A DNA stretch of 64,000 nucleotides, from assembly GCF_000234665.1 (NCBI RefSeq), contig NC_018338.1, positions 236,501-300,500 on the forward strand, written 5' to 3'. Below are positions 12,501 through 19,775 of this stretch, piece by piece (position 1 is the first letter of the stretch; every line of letters begins with the position of its first letter). This DNA comes from Leishmania mexicana MHOM/GT/2001/U1103. Its lineage: Eukaryota > Euglenozoa > Kinetoplastea > Trypanosomatida > Trypanosomatidae. A model generated the notes under the pieces. The model saw only the letters and a program-made list of their open reading frames with translations. It searched no databases and had not been told where the DNA came from. The translations under genes were made by a program, and so were the position numbers.

Positions 12501-13097
12501 AGCACCACGCTACTGCAGCTGTTTGGCGGCTGGGCGTCGGTGCTGCCGCACGAGGTAACGGCCAATGCCAGTGACGACGCGGAGCCGAACCTGGCATACA
12601 GCGTTCACAACACACAGGTGCGGTGGCTGACGCAGACCCAACTCTGCTCAGCGGCGCTGCTACGCGAGTGTGTGGTGCCGTTGCTCGGGCTAGGACTGCG
12701 GGCGAAGCCGATCTCCGAGAAGATCTCGCTCATCGCCTTTCAGGTGACCGGGGTTGTGGTGCAACAGCTGGAGGGGCACCGCCACGAGCTGGCCGCGCCG
12801 GTTCGAGCGGACGCATCGGTAGCGAAGGAGGACGATGAAGCACCGCTAGGCAAGAAGCGCTCACGCTCTGCGGCGGCGGTGGCCGCAGCTGACGACAGTG
12901 ACGAAGCGGATGCGGCTACTGCTCGTGTGCCCTTGGATAAGGTGCTCGTGACACTCAAGACACAGCTTGCCAGCATCCACGAGGCTCGCCGCGATCAGCA
13001 AGTGACGCAGAACACAAAGAAGGCTCTGAAGCGCAGCCGTCGCCAGATGGAGCGGGAGGAACGCAACCAGATGCAGCAGTCCCGCCGCAACGCTTAG
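585..13097 (+). CDS. UTP20: UTP20/DRIM-like small-subunit processome HEAT-repeat protein
   Basis: Predicted 4,170-residue U3 snoRNP/SSU-processome scaffold for 18S rRNA maturation in the nucleolus. Family signs: an N-terminal block of the Utp20 type (FKKFRWEVLELCETN followed by an LHHRQL segment); a DRIM-type block from about residue 1628 (NPRLQRVAVDNLKRLRVEPF); the hallmark HGYQLHVLGYTL at about 2849; the following FLDDYLGEVGVQKEQVE segment; and continuous alpha-helical HEAT-like sequence throughout. Acidic linkers occur near 285-325 and 3289-3325. The C-terminus is strongly basic (KKALKRSRRQMEREERNQ), as expected for a nucleolar protein. The reading frame is open from a GTG at 576, but ATG 585 is the first Met and gives the basic start MPPKKKGH. 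It is much longer than the yeast and human proteins (about 2,500-2,800 residues), mainly through low-complexity inserts. Confidence 0.9.
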   Translation: MPPKKKGHTLVGRQKVFRHAVEHVRLGLGHTVLGNLSLGLAVSSTSAAEGSSTAGRPAFYVELNEQLLSHTSKDFKKFRWEVLELCETNSLFQLHHRQLAQKLLACLIDRRTHHVDETTDESAGTKKNTQAASVQRQHGDGSTTQAYEAFARLTIAFVRDMGSKFLPYFQIFQQAVQAGMYDHYGHLIVDTARLQLVFAVQAAWCRELRESWADPAQAALVRRVIRQYVAQLHDTKEYVRRLSAELLAFLCRLSHPLLPLVVEEACGDVLRSYEETATAAAAVERDWDETSSRGSASERDGDDGLGDEESDDSQNSVEAAPSTSIWANGAQLLDFVRTTLPHHPVVDGLTYFIGELFRGVRGSLSSSFETHYVRLLHAFQLLTRQGGDLDEARSPVDVVRLLHQFRHPLAPFLDAVSEEDEEDAAVQHRRMRRSANLHSTRWSAVFSLPDHGEEGEEGATVLSNSDVQGAQYLLRNIGSLALGNATAIVLRETKKHSAFLRPDSSDEDKLDGSASAAAAKEDGGVSAVKSATIRPSHRILAAAVLSLDSTCFSPSWPQYIDFLTAMMGSVNFALWVDSRESALLQRLAAQLLAVLRHPPSSASLDTDDAKAQAAAGATSLLEVAAAVLGLLSPLCLSPCLGSTVGAGADASSHILQLQQWFVPVAKAAVQVCVKAATKASPHVAQCHRCEQAQQILFAFAQDVLQKNYAFALEQERRMAEEADARDLAGGEGGARRVGSTAGLHDTREDAYVSSDDDDADGEEAGGTYAAKRAQRRSEHLRIPSYLTPFALTLLHTIGMALWQGATANVRELCSAATHTAEPSTSLDDAMITALRQSSVRRAVLLSRLLQDHTQHMAVSPLQQLLRLKSMPSTAVKRNNTKGNSAVAATDKEVSMRDVLESMTLELLQYYKVTQRSAPSSTASEAMAYASCALPLIQLLVSTTVAATPSSTSPVKASLLSLLQSIEEQDQEDAKSSRPAARTAAAASSLVRATVLDPAVYALYAEVAAMLLQLTIGPSARSGTKLLKKALKKSKHAVEDDVHNDSATRDEEQEGLRHLCRTVAVLVHGFQQLRAATSPRETSGSSSTNNPVDEDTVLAAATTAVSDETRVQLLHGAEVLLHALLWMFSLDSNSQLYGEDSGTGAAAVAQMRGKPPLAAEALPAHTRAVLRTLRAALPSVLHTAFVQDVLLECLAAPIASLRLLALRLLRLVCHPSLDMADRLVGAPAVPLDLIDALLSAARFNPLSHTGKLDGMQQELSLLTYQVESGTITQPFHRQLIARTMIGFLYMKFTGAWEIASKVLCSLVAQEQTGLMHVKDLDNDDDGRDTEERRAEHGDEETLKGGSSSTSLATPAQHHMPQRLRRLEPVVWNSVVGVYARVLVMGDVVAAGDASSSVEAVRLRGDEHAVADNTDYTAAATALCQAQLAQLPCLYGIHLTDQQRHVKGELVSRAFSSTQYSTAAVTLLNSTKADYEVVRWDQHWMLSQRCMRNSVDAAKATTIGKQQQGTGVTTAALYATSTDRSTLAQTFLSIMEAMVKSSSAIDRKVHLVEDVVLELVAVERNRHASGVDGSQLRNFDQRLEVAMRACAAAPSGVLTAHQRRHVTEAVQRDIDARNAELQGIFLSYLSEANPRLQRVAVDNLKRLRVEPFHAYHAKLVPYCDSMKNLFTFLSTFHVESDVPTHDVVAYVSSALSLALPKLLTTVSKKKLKDQAVLSRRLMSYLDHLTPSAAVSSSSSSSSPGAAAKDPLAEVFDQLLHRLLSFAMPASTTLASVAADGAGVYNFLANVWEDIVYGGCGMSPPKEACGSSDCAGGTATVSEPRRRSSHHGIRRLERFLKQLSRALRLLEAMLHAVGQRFSVYVSTCLHVALQAYLVACKQSLRAPVDDLLASLTSHEATPQGERARRWAALLNKSLATSALSTSLTHVRRAATAIVALLFEQFPEDVMDVLRGRSDPSVRGSSSAVGHAAAATALPLFTRYLTMLFENSKGTTLDGGSGALVKRPGRGAVAVAAKSSVSPVLRLLTAWVRSPALLPLFSAYPDVAVGTLEEVFAVNHNAASVHRASMQTLNEGLRCVSELLSCADEPVNELPGVPAVVAGKKGGVCSSRRPVRTTFRHAFLEKHIVRVFTSLYTLLTSGAAREEKEAAAAAMTTVTAAASTGSEEPVAARAAQRRSSRSGKPTRTASPKGRQSARDRERPTSIMSLSVSMWREVMRTIAQLSRFLRVDSVTSASASSLTSMLNRLLELALKMVAHPVCMTDAPTTQMVTGIAQALMEQVAEVDYRAHWQPLVRLFNLVVNPHARHTLCAILSLAVTKLALPTSSPSDGPSRVEWFRRQLAAAARAVACLNSFENDEAFERYDFELRYHTLHSLHDFFAHFGNYGALHRGCTASSNGKGGSGTSAVRKVRAYDGAEDVQLPLDKEHAPVLGAEAMAVLAANVVFFLRDPEQTIRALVLPLLHSMVRYASLGGQRSSGTVALTEQQLAYRTQLLETTLRHEVLASLRRGVVAKDVHIRCAHMQAFEGFGRHFSAEFPSFALLYSPNTEQNFYANVGHVQHRCRLHALAVLRQHAPDMNVRDVLRVFVPFLLSAVKDFAEGKRNQANLTEGRARGYCDAVLLTVSSIAARLPWMAYYRVLSLFLSNANANANLRATMLRGVVQVLSTFHFLDDPAEASAEGAAAPVGDDGEVEEDEVNDVDDAVRAELSAKQREYRHAKVMRVLEVDVLPQLYSYLGDKEANKAISGRGAVNQHSITAVRQEQEREDAASARAKNALLQLPVAMAITKIVKHFPEDRFNVHVDHLLDELIKKLRTKNDKHRESARRILGAMLQETGPSKLKFVVTKLKDNLVHGYQLHVLGYTLVTLLHQLYEPNSKLLQPSKSSSFAAVAAASHSPARSAPHDPVQEALEGAKKQHQRNSPSSPPSRRQRTEEASDKDGKSGTEAPPAEEVDEDTVVERAEEALLQELGTATHARFDYRHGIDCLTEVLEDLLLIFLDDYLGEVGVQKEQVEVMSTMVEVKRNRALQGFAFLGKHCDAETVMKAFLHRITWVLTPPSDTAISAEELHGSARARALLVQEMKSKYLTISKGGSADLIFVNKVRLLAVRVARSIMTNPTMSVEKSFEQVHRLLDQHNRTREEKIVAFEAKNGTRRIRGNAHIILHTAVHQSRKEQLDQNFLVAPVPERVDVDFSAHTILATQQKQKLRVYRGRYGKEVMEAAKNFYREDPVTAIVLDTLDEFLLKFLLSVLKQVLGIGKEKRYSKAAMKLDMLRHHRARQQEREADGEGGAMSGDDEGVQDEEDHVDEAQEANTERGSEEDEEEEGGAAGTDAVENDENVDGLGTFAEAQAVAEGDAKNVARQARGEAHLATALLAPGSDLTVTFTREHRDLLESLVPAVLTCLQGEGSDAVVANALDCLLALVSLRPPLDAVNGLQKELFETVTSFIERGSVIKQRAIRLTAAMVAHQKYVVSESNAVQLVKLVRAELMERNEYMSVSLSLLYAVLGKHVHIAEVYDLMDIITELLLHWSAHRVIRRRCILILVRFLLEYRLTPEKFKSHIDLYCRNLDYPELTGRTALLELLDALILRLPAVILREEAPVLLVPLAATVTGSEWVECRRQGGTVLQHLARCAGVDVLVPILSSWMTAAQPRATRSMGVQTWAAILPALAEFYELGADQSGEDEDGDEDAAAAKAQNRAAFQACCAWSVEAVLDGCMFDQLAAARRNKQLNQLSAKSREKVEMEGWTYIFYSLRAAETMLTALPHELYPLLASRLLPHITEVLILHTHPWVRAVAMRVLRHYLYTYVERHCHYLQEDAWQESACQQADSDPTDDDATASKSCGDVAALLFVTEAASMPSKAAVARALQTLHAFSSLLKRLLGIVSTSDVAMEMYNAHSAIANPFRSELLKVAIYVLRAQVQLALFALTRAAATGRHRYHRDVQQRVHTVYTSLQHQLCSLTSPVVQQESLVNYMVRSTTLLQLFGGWASVLPHEVTANASDDAEPNLAYSVHNTQVRWLTQTQLCSAALLRECVVPLLGLGLRAKPISEKISLIAFQVTGVVVQQLEGHRHELAAPVRADASVAKEDDEAPLGKKRSRSAAAVAAADDSDEADAATARVPLDKVLVTLKTQLASIHEARRDQQVTQNTKKALKRSRRQMEREERNQMQQSRRNA

Positions 13098-14632
13098 TGC
13101 CTCTTCCACAGGCGAAAAGGCGGAAAAGTGACGCACGTATTTGGTGCATCAACGCATCCAGTGCTGTTCTTCGTGCTTGTTGACGACAGCGCTTCGTCGA
13201 CGGACGGGCTCCCTCACTGCTTCGAGCCTCCCTCGCTCTCCCTCCTGGCGCACCAGCGCAAGCAAGCAAGCGAGTAGGAAAGGCCAATACGCAGAAACAG
13301 GCCTGCGTGCAGAGGGGGGAGGAGGGGGAAATCTCGGGTTCGGGAAGTGCGCACTGTGGAACGCGTGCCTCCACCAGGCCATCCCCCGGCATTTGTCACG
13401 CCCAGCGCCATCGCTGTGTCTCCTTTTGCTTTGTTCCACCCCCCCCCTTCGGGTTGAGGTGTGGGAATTTGTGCCCGCGCTGCTTTGCCTTTTTTTTCGG
13501 TGGTGGTGGTGGTGGAGAGTTGGAGTGGGCTCGGTGCGGACTGAAAGAATGGTAGCTGCCCCTCCCCCTCTGTCTGTTTCTCTCGTGTATGTTTAACACT
13601 GTCTAATCGCATAATACACAACAAGAAGGCGCGTTTGGCTGCACGGCGAGGTGCGCTCCTCGGCTCACAACCAACAAACAACAGCAACGCATGCAAGACG
13701 GCTCCCGCCCCCCCACCCCATCCCTCTCTTGCCGAAGGAAGACTCCTGCCTCCTTGCCCTTCAGTCCAGCGCACCCAATGGGTGCGGGCGTGCGGGCGTG
13801 CGGGCCACACCAGACAACACGAAAGGGGGTGGGTGAGTGTTGAGGTCACGAGAGTAAGCGCCCTCACCGACTGGTCTGCTTCCCTCCCTCCACCTCATCG
13901 CCTCACGCCCCTGTCTCACGCACGTATCAGATACAAATGTGTTGTTATTTGGCCCATTCGCCTCCCCTCCCTCCCTCCCTCCCTCCTCTCTCTTCAGGTA
14001 CTCTCTCGGAGGAACGGGTGATTGCCAGAAAGGGAGTCATTGGACGGCATACAGCGGGGCTCCGTCACCGCGTCACCATCACCGTATCCTTCTCCACACA
14101 CCGGCTGCAGGTGCACGTCTGCACCGCACAGCGCGGTGGTCAGCAACACAGAGCAAAGGCAAAACGGGAAAGGACAGCGATATCGCCACACGAAAGGAAC
14201 AACTCGAGCTTCACAGCTCTGGCGACGAGTGCACGTCCGCCGAGTACGTGTCTGTAGCGATCCCTGCGCGTATACGGTGACAGTATCATTGACCTCGTCG
14301 TTGGTTTGGGGTGTTGGTGGTGGTGGTGGCCCTCTTCCATAGATCGCGGTATCTGTTGTTCTTGTTATCCTCTTTGCTCTCAACCTTTGGTGCTGTACTC
14401 CGCGTGTCTGCCGGTGCGCGTGGCTTTAATTCCTTCCCCTTCCCACCTACACACATATACAAGCACAAGAGCACCGCCGCCGTGCCTACTCCTGACCGAA
14501 TCACTCACCCGGACGGAGGAAACAAGCCTACGCCGTGTACACCTCTTTCTTTCCCCTACACCGGCTGTCACGTTCAGCAGCTCGTGGGCTCGCTCGGTTC
14601 TTTAAGGGCGAGGGAAGGGAGTGCGGGGCAAA
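13098..14632. other. Intergenic spacer, no gene seen
   Basis: About 1.5 kb between the UTP20-like gene and the next large gene. It holds C-runs (about 13438-13448), a T-run followed by (GGT)n at about 13489-13513, and long CCCT tracts. ORFs crossing it are low-complexity and lack recognisable domains. It is read as the 3' UTR of the upstream gene plus the 5' UTR of the next. Confidence 0.6.
13961..13997 (+). promoter_or_regulatory. Candidate trans-splice acceptor (polypyrimidine tract + AG)
   Basis: About 35 nearly uninterrupted pyrimidines (CCCT repeats) end in TTCAG, with the AG at 13996-13997. This is the classical trypanosomatid spliced-leader acceptor layout. It would give the 14633 gene a 5' UTR of about 635 nt. 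An acceptor nearer the gene cannot be excluded. Confidence 0.4.
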
Positions 14633-17600
14633 ATGCCAGCAAAGAAGCTGAGCCCAGCGACAAAAGCGTCTAGTACGGCGACGCATCCCCCTCGCCGGCG
14701 CCCCTCAGGCCTACTGGGCAGCAGCACAAATGGCAGTGAACAACGAGGGAGCGCGGCATCACTGCCATTCGCGGCGACGGTCGCAGCGCAACCTCTGAAG
14801 AGAAGCGGCATGAAATCGCGTAACTCTATCGGCCACACCTCCTTCAGCGCGCAGCAAGCGGTCGCGGTGACCAGCAGCGGCGACGCCCATCCACCCCACG
14901 TCAGTACCCAGATGCCGGCAGCGACCGCTAAGGCGTCCTCTGGACGACCTCGAGGGGTCGCTGCCATCCCGGCGAATCACACAGCGCCACCGCCGCCTGC
15001 CGCTCGTGAATTCATGCCATCCCCGCCTCCTCCTGCAGCTGCAGCGGCGGTGCAGAATGCACCACCTCTGGGCAGCAGCTCCGCCACGATGATAGCCGGT
15101 GATTTTCGTCGTGCGCGTTTCGGCATCAGCACCGCGAGCGCCAGTGCCCCATCTGCTACCGTAGACCCACCCGGGGCCTCACCCGCAGCCCCGAACGTCA
15201 TCCCAAAGACGAGTTTGCCCACCCTTTCGACAGGTCCTCCGTCGCTCCCAACAGCCAAGCGCGCCACCCACCACGCCGACGTCGACACTAATCGAACTCC
15301 TGTGCCACCGGCTTCGGCTGGCTCTTGGGCCGCAAAACCTCAGGCCAGATACAACTTGCCAGCAAGCGGTCCGCGTCGTCTATCCTCGTCGTCCTCCAAC
15401 GCTGTCAAAGCCACGAGCAACGTGTCAGCTGCAGCGGCGACTCCGTCAACGTCGGCCCCTGAGACCGCTGCAGCCGAAGCCGACCTCAGAGAGGCACCGG
15501 CTGCGCGCCAGCCTGCCAGCGCACTCCTCGCCGTCGCCTCGAAGCCGAACGGGCAGTCGAAGAGCGCCGCAGATCCGTCAACGGACTCCACAGCGGCGCC
15601 GGGAACTTCTTTATCGTCGGTGGCACAGGCGTCCCTCAAGTCAAGAACGCCGTCCCTGAGTGTTATTGGCAAGAAGAAAGTGATGCGTCGTGCAAGTATC
15701 GGGACAGCCACAAGTCGGCCACCGAGCGCCGCCACATCACGGCGGCCCTCTGTCGGCTGCATCGCCACGGCTGACAACACGGCCGCCCCAACACGTGACT
15801 CGTCTGTTTTATATCCTCGGCCGCAAAGCAGCTGCAGCGTAGCGCCCACGTTGGACGCGGAGAGTGCACCCTCGACGACGCTGAACACGGCGCGCACGAC
15901 CGGCCCAATGGCTGTCAAGACGCCAACGAACGCCGGCAGCGCGGTGTCTGCCGGCACCGCCACCCCCCTCCCCCGTGGTCCTGTCGTCTCGGAGGAGTGG
16001 GCGCGCAGCATCATCAAGCCCGGGGACGAAAATCTCCTGTACCGGGCAACTCCAGCAGCGACGACGTACTCTGGCTTTGCCTGCACGCCGTCAGGTATCA
16101 GCATGAGCGGCAGCGCGGCAAGCGCGACTCGGCAAGCGAGCACCGTGCGAAGCTCGATTAAGGACACGCAGTTGCGTCATGCCCAAGAGACGGTGCTCCG
16201 GCTACGGAACGCCGAGACACCCACGCCGGGGTGGCGCAGCACCAAGGCCGCGTCAGTGGGTGCCGGCAGCGCCGTCTCGGTAGCGTCTGGTGGCTCTGGC
16301 TCTCGATTTGGCTCCACCGTAAAGCGAAGCGGAACGCGCCTTCAGCGCCGCCGACAGGAGGATGAGGACCGGCAAAGGTCGCTCATGGAGACGATGGCGA
16401 TACCAGCAGGTGAGAACGGGGGGAGCATGAATGGCGGACGTGTATCACACCCCGGTACCGCGGCCGGCTCCGCCTCCCCGACGCCGTCGCGCATTTCAGA
16501 GGCTTCCACCAACACAATGATGAGGGGCGGTGGTCGCCTCAGCGGCGGTAGTGCACGCCCCCTGCTCGAGCAGCTGCCTGGCGGTGCGTCCGTGCCGGTG
16601 GACATCATGGGTCAGCGGCGCTCGCCCTCTCTAAAGCTTTTTGCGAAGCCGTCGCCGCGGACGTTTTCAACGCCGAGCCCTCGCGGCAGCGCCGGGGCGC
16701 CGGGGCTGAACACCACATTTGGCGTCAGCAACGGGCCATACTACGCGGGCAAAGAGGAACTCACGAGGCTGACGTGGGTGCGCGAAGAGATGCTGCGCGC
16801 CTTGATGCAGTCTGCGGTACCGCCGGCGGCGTCCGCGGTGACGGAAGAGAACAGCGCCGCTGCTGCTGCAGTCTCCTCGATGCCCAACACGAACGATGGA
16901 AGCGACGCAAACGCTCTGGAAGGCTCCGCGTCGTCGGTGCTGACAATGCACGTCGACCCGCAGGCAGGCGAGATGGTTCCGGTGTCGCCGACGTTCTCAT
17001 CTGCAGGAAAGCGGCCACGACAGCGTGTGTACAGCGTCGACCTACGCAGCGGCGCCAGTAGCGACGAGTCAGCGCCGCCTAAGCAGTCGCCGGCGGCAGA
17101 CGTCACGCAGCAGCGTGGGCGGTTGGCGGGCAGCGGCACCACTCCCATTCTCGCCTCTTCTATTCGCCAGAAGCCTGGCCGCTCTGTCTCTATTTCTCGT
17201 CCAGCGCAACCGGGCTCCCCCGTGGGAATCGGCGCCACTCCGGGCCCCACCTCGGCCCGCCCCACCTTGGACTCCAGTGCATTCGCGTCTGGCGCTCCCC
17301 CCGCTGCCTCAGCAGCTGCTGCTCGCCAGCAGCGGCGTGCAGCCGTGACGGTGGCGATGTGCAGCCTTCAATCACCCAGCACGGTCGCCGAGCGAGTGCG
17401 GCTGGAGCTCGTGCGGCAAGAACAGCAACAGCCTGCCGCGGTTCGCACCGGGCAGATGCGAGCGGCAGCACCTTCATCGGTTCCCGCAGCGAGTCAGCGT
17501 CCCACGGCCACCCCCATCGACGCAGCCACGCGGCTCCTCCTCCTTGACCCGCTCTTTCCTCTCATTAGCGAGGAGAACTATCAGCGGCTCGTGCTGCAAA

Positions 17601-19222
17601 ACGACGAGTATACAGCTCGCAAAGCGCTGCTGGCCCGCATAGGCGCGACACCGCCGCCGCAGTCCTCGGCGTCGCGCCCCTACGAGTCGCCGCCCCCGGT
17701 GCCGCCTCTCGACGTGGACAAGAAGCCGCACAGATCAGGGGCTGAGGTGCCACCTGCAGCGCGAGCGTTGGAGATGGATCTGGCAGAAGCCGACGAAGCG
17801 GCTCCGTGGCGGTCGCTGACATCCACTTCAACTGCTGCAGCAGCGCCGCCTCCGTCCCCTTCCGCATCCCCTCCCAACGCTGCAGCCATCGGCAGCACCC
17901 CGCCTCGTCGACCATCCGTGCAGTACGGTGGTCCTGCCTTATACGCGACCTTTTCACCTTCCCGCGTTCCTTCACCGTCTCCCACGGCCTCAGGTCTCAC
18001 TTCGCCCACTGCCGGTCCCGCGGTGGGACTCGGCAGTGCCACGTCCACTGCACGTGACGGCAAGCTGCTCGTCAATGTCGTGATGCCGTCGGAGAAGTCG
18101 GGATCTATTAAGTCACTGCCCGCAGGCGGCGTGTGGTACGCGCCTAGCCCGATGTCGGAGTTCGCGGGGCAGAGCACCGCCCAACCCTCCCTCAACGCAA
18201 GTCTTCTAGTGAGCGTCAGCGGTAGTGGTGCAGTAGGTGGGACCGGCAACTCTCCGATTCGCATGCGCTCCACCAGCCCCACGGCAAGCTGCTCATCTTC
18301 GAGAAACGCCACTCGCCGCGGCTCGCTGCTTCGGAGCGTGCAGCAGCACCTCCAGCCCCAGGCAACAACGGCAGCCACCCCCAGCCGCAGCGACAGCGCC
18401 GGCGACGAAGTCAGCACCGCTTCCGACGAGACAGTTGACATGGCTGAAGTCGAGCTTTGCAAGACGCTGCCGCGCTGGGGTCCGTTCCGCACCTCTCACG
18501 CCGCAGCGCCGTCCGATTTCAATGTTGTCCAGCAGGCGTGCGCAGCCACGGCCACTGCACCTCGCAAGACGAAGAAGTCTGCGCACGGAGAGAAATCCCC
18601 AGTGGTGTCGCCGACAGAGTCGACATCGAGCCCGCTCTCCATGGCGTCGGCCCTCTCGCTGGCCATGGCGGAGGAGCTGCAGGCCTACGTGCACGTCTTC
18701 CTCAAGCGCTACCGCAACGTTGACGCGGTAACCGCGAAGGAAATGGGGCCTGTCCCGGAGACGCCGCTGACGTTGCAGCACGCGATTCGCCGCAGCCTCC
18801 GCCTGTCAACTGGGTATAGCGCGAATGCGGCGGACGACAAAGACGCAGTGGAGCTTGAGGATCCCCTGGACGACGGCAGCTACCACAGTCAAAACGTGCA
18901 GTACGTGCTGGATCTCTTGGGATCGCTGCTGCAGGTGGAGACCTCCTTTTGCGAGGACGACGCAGCACATGCGGCAAGTGGTGCGCATCCGCTGACTGCT
19001 GCAGCGCAGCGACACACAAAAAAGCGAGTCACTGGCGCCCAGCTTATCGCGGCGGTGATGGGACGGTCCACCTCGCCGTCCGGTGAGGACACGGCAGACG
19101 GTGCTGCACCGAAGCACACCAGAAATGCCGCCGCTCGATCCGCTGCGGTGCGGCCAGTGTTGAAGCTACATGACCCTGAGCTGCGTGCCGTAGAACTCAT
19201 GTTCGTCAATGACGCGCCGTAG
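14633..19222 (+). CDS. Large Ser/Ala/Pro/Thr-rich protein of unknown function
   Basis: 1,529-residue protein with no domain I can recognise. Most of it is disordered-looking low complexity with many SPSP, TPR and poly-Ala stretches that could be phosphorylated. Islands that look folded or helical: a basic/acidic segment near residue 565 (RLQRRRQEDEDRQ); EELTRLTWVREEMLRALMQ near 708; VAERVRLELVRQEQ near 919; a hydrophobic helix LLLLDPLFPLISEENYQRLV near 967; and a C-terminal ordered region from about 1347 (AEELQAYVHVFLKRYRNVDA) to the end. The reading frame is open from a GTG at 14621; ATG 14633 is the first Met (MPAKKLSP). No signal peptide or membrane segment was seen. The codon pattern resembles its neighbours, so I regard it as a genuine gene, possibly a cytoskeletal or signalling scaffold, which is speculation. 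Confidence 0.8.
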   Translation: MPAKKLSPATKASSTATHPPRRRPSGLLGSSTNGSEQRGSAASLPFAATVAAQPLKRSGMKSRNSIGHTSFSAQQAVAVTSSGDAHPPHVSTQMPAATAKASSGRPRGVAAIPANHTAPPPPAAREFMPSPPPPAAAAAVQNAPPLGSSSATMIAGDFRRARFGISTASASAPSATVDPPGASPAAPNVIPKTSLPTLSTGPPSLPTAKRATHHADVDTNRTPVPPASAGSWAAKPQARYNLPASGPRRLSSSSSNAVKATSNVSAAAATPSTSAPETAAAEADLREAPAARQPASALLAVASKPNGQSKSAADPSTDSTAAPGTSLSSVAQASLKSRTPSLSVIGKKKVMRRASIGTATSRPPSAATSRRPSVGCIATADNTAAPTRDSSVLYPRPQSSCSVAPTLDAESAPSTTLNTARTTGPMAVKTPTNAGSAVSAGTATPLPRGPVVSEEWARSIIKPGDENLLYRATPAATTYSGFACTPSGISMSGSAASATRQASTVRSSIKDTQLRHAQETVLRLRNAETPTPGWRSTKAASVGAGSAVSVASGGSGSRFGSTVKRSGTRLQRRRQEDEDRQRSLMETMAIPAGENGGSMNGGRVSHPGTAAGSASPTPSRISEASTNTMMRGGGRLSGGSARPLLEQLPGGASVPVDIMGQRRSPSLKLFAKPSPRTFSTPSPRGSAGAPGLNTTFGVSNGPYYAGKEELTRLTWVREEMLRALMQSAVPPAASAVTEENSAAAAAVSSMPNTNDGSDANALEGSASSVLTMHVDPQAGEMVPVSPTFSSAGKRPRQRVYSVDLRSGASSDESAPPKQSPAADVTQQRGRLAGSGTTPILASSIRQKPGRSVSISRPAQPGSPVGIGATPGPTSARPTLDSSAFASGAPPAASAAAARQQRRAAVTVAMCSLQSPSTVAERVRLELVRQEQQQPAAVRTGQMRAAAPSSVPAASQRPTATPIDAATRLLLLDPLFPLISEENYQRLVLQNDEYTARKALLARIGATPPPQSSASRPYESPPPVPPLDVDKKPHRSGAEVPPAARALEMDLAEADEAAPWRSLTSTSTAAAAPPPSPSASPPNAAAIGSTPPRRPSVQYGGPALYATFSPSRVPSPSPTASGLTSPTAGPAVGLGSATSTARDGKLLVNVVMPSEKSGSIKSLPAGGVWYAPSPMSEFAGQSTAQPSLNASLLVSVSGSGAVGGTGNSPIRMRSTSPTASCSSSRNATRRGSLLRSVQQHLQPQATTAATPSRSDSAGDEVSTASDETVDMAEVELCKTLPRWGPFRTSHAAAPSDFNVVQQACAATATAPRKTKKSAHGEKSPVVSPTESTSSPLSMASALSLAMAEELQAYVHVFLKRYRNVDAVTAKEMGPVPETPLTLQHAIRRSLRLSTGYSANAADDKDAVELEDPLDDGSYHSQNVQYVLDLLGSLLQVETSFCEDDAAHAASGAHPLTAAAQRHTKKRVTGAQLIAAVMGRSTSPSGEDTADGAAPKHTRNAAARSAAVRPVLKLHDPELRAVELMFVNDAP

Positions 19223-19775
19223 GAACGCGCCGACTCCGAGGGGGCTCTTAATGATGGGAAACTGGGGGGCCTCGTGTAGAGGACGGATGCTGTGGAGACG
19301 TCCACACGCACACACACACACCAAAATACAGGCACATGCGCGCGTGTGGACATTCAACTTTTTAGACTACATGAATTTGACAGCTACGTAAACAAGGACA
19401 AACGATACCATCAAACTAAGAAGGTCGTTCGCCACCACGCGCGCGCGCTGAGCAGAGGTGCCTATCCTCCTCCCCCCTCCCCCGTCGCTCGCACTTCGTC
19501 GGGAAGTCATTTCTATCGATGGTGCTCACAGCATAGCACACAGACACACAGGGAGAGAGGGAAGCAAGAGAGAAATGCAGCCCACACTTGATGGCGCCAC
19601 TCTCCTCTTCCCTTCCCATCCTGACGAGAAAAAAGAATGTCACCTTTTAGGCACTCAACCCCGTCGCCATTCCACCCGCATCTGCACAAGCATTGGCTAT
19701 CTCCATCGCCCATGATAAGCGAATTCAGCTCGTGAGGGAGCGTCTTGTTGGTGTGTTTCTTGCCCTCCACCCCGC
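19223..19775. other. Intergenic spacer, no gene seen
   Basis: About 550 bp. It contains a short CA run (about 19305-19321), C/T-rich tracts at about 19463-19490 and 19600-19621, and no credible ORF. The pyrimidine tracts could serve trans-splicing for the 19776 gene, but no single acceptor stands out. Confidence 0.55.

Noticed and set aside
15340..16167. 275-codon - strand frame opposite the 14633 gene, and 17680-18492 likewise
   Set aside because: Antisense shadows of a low-complexity GC-rich gene; the whole window is otherwise + strand.
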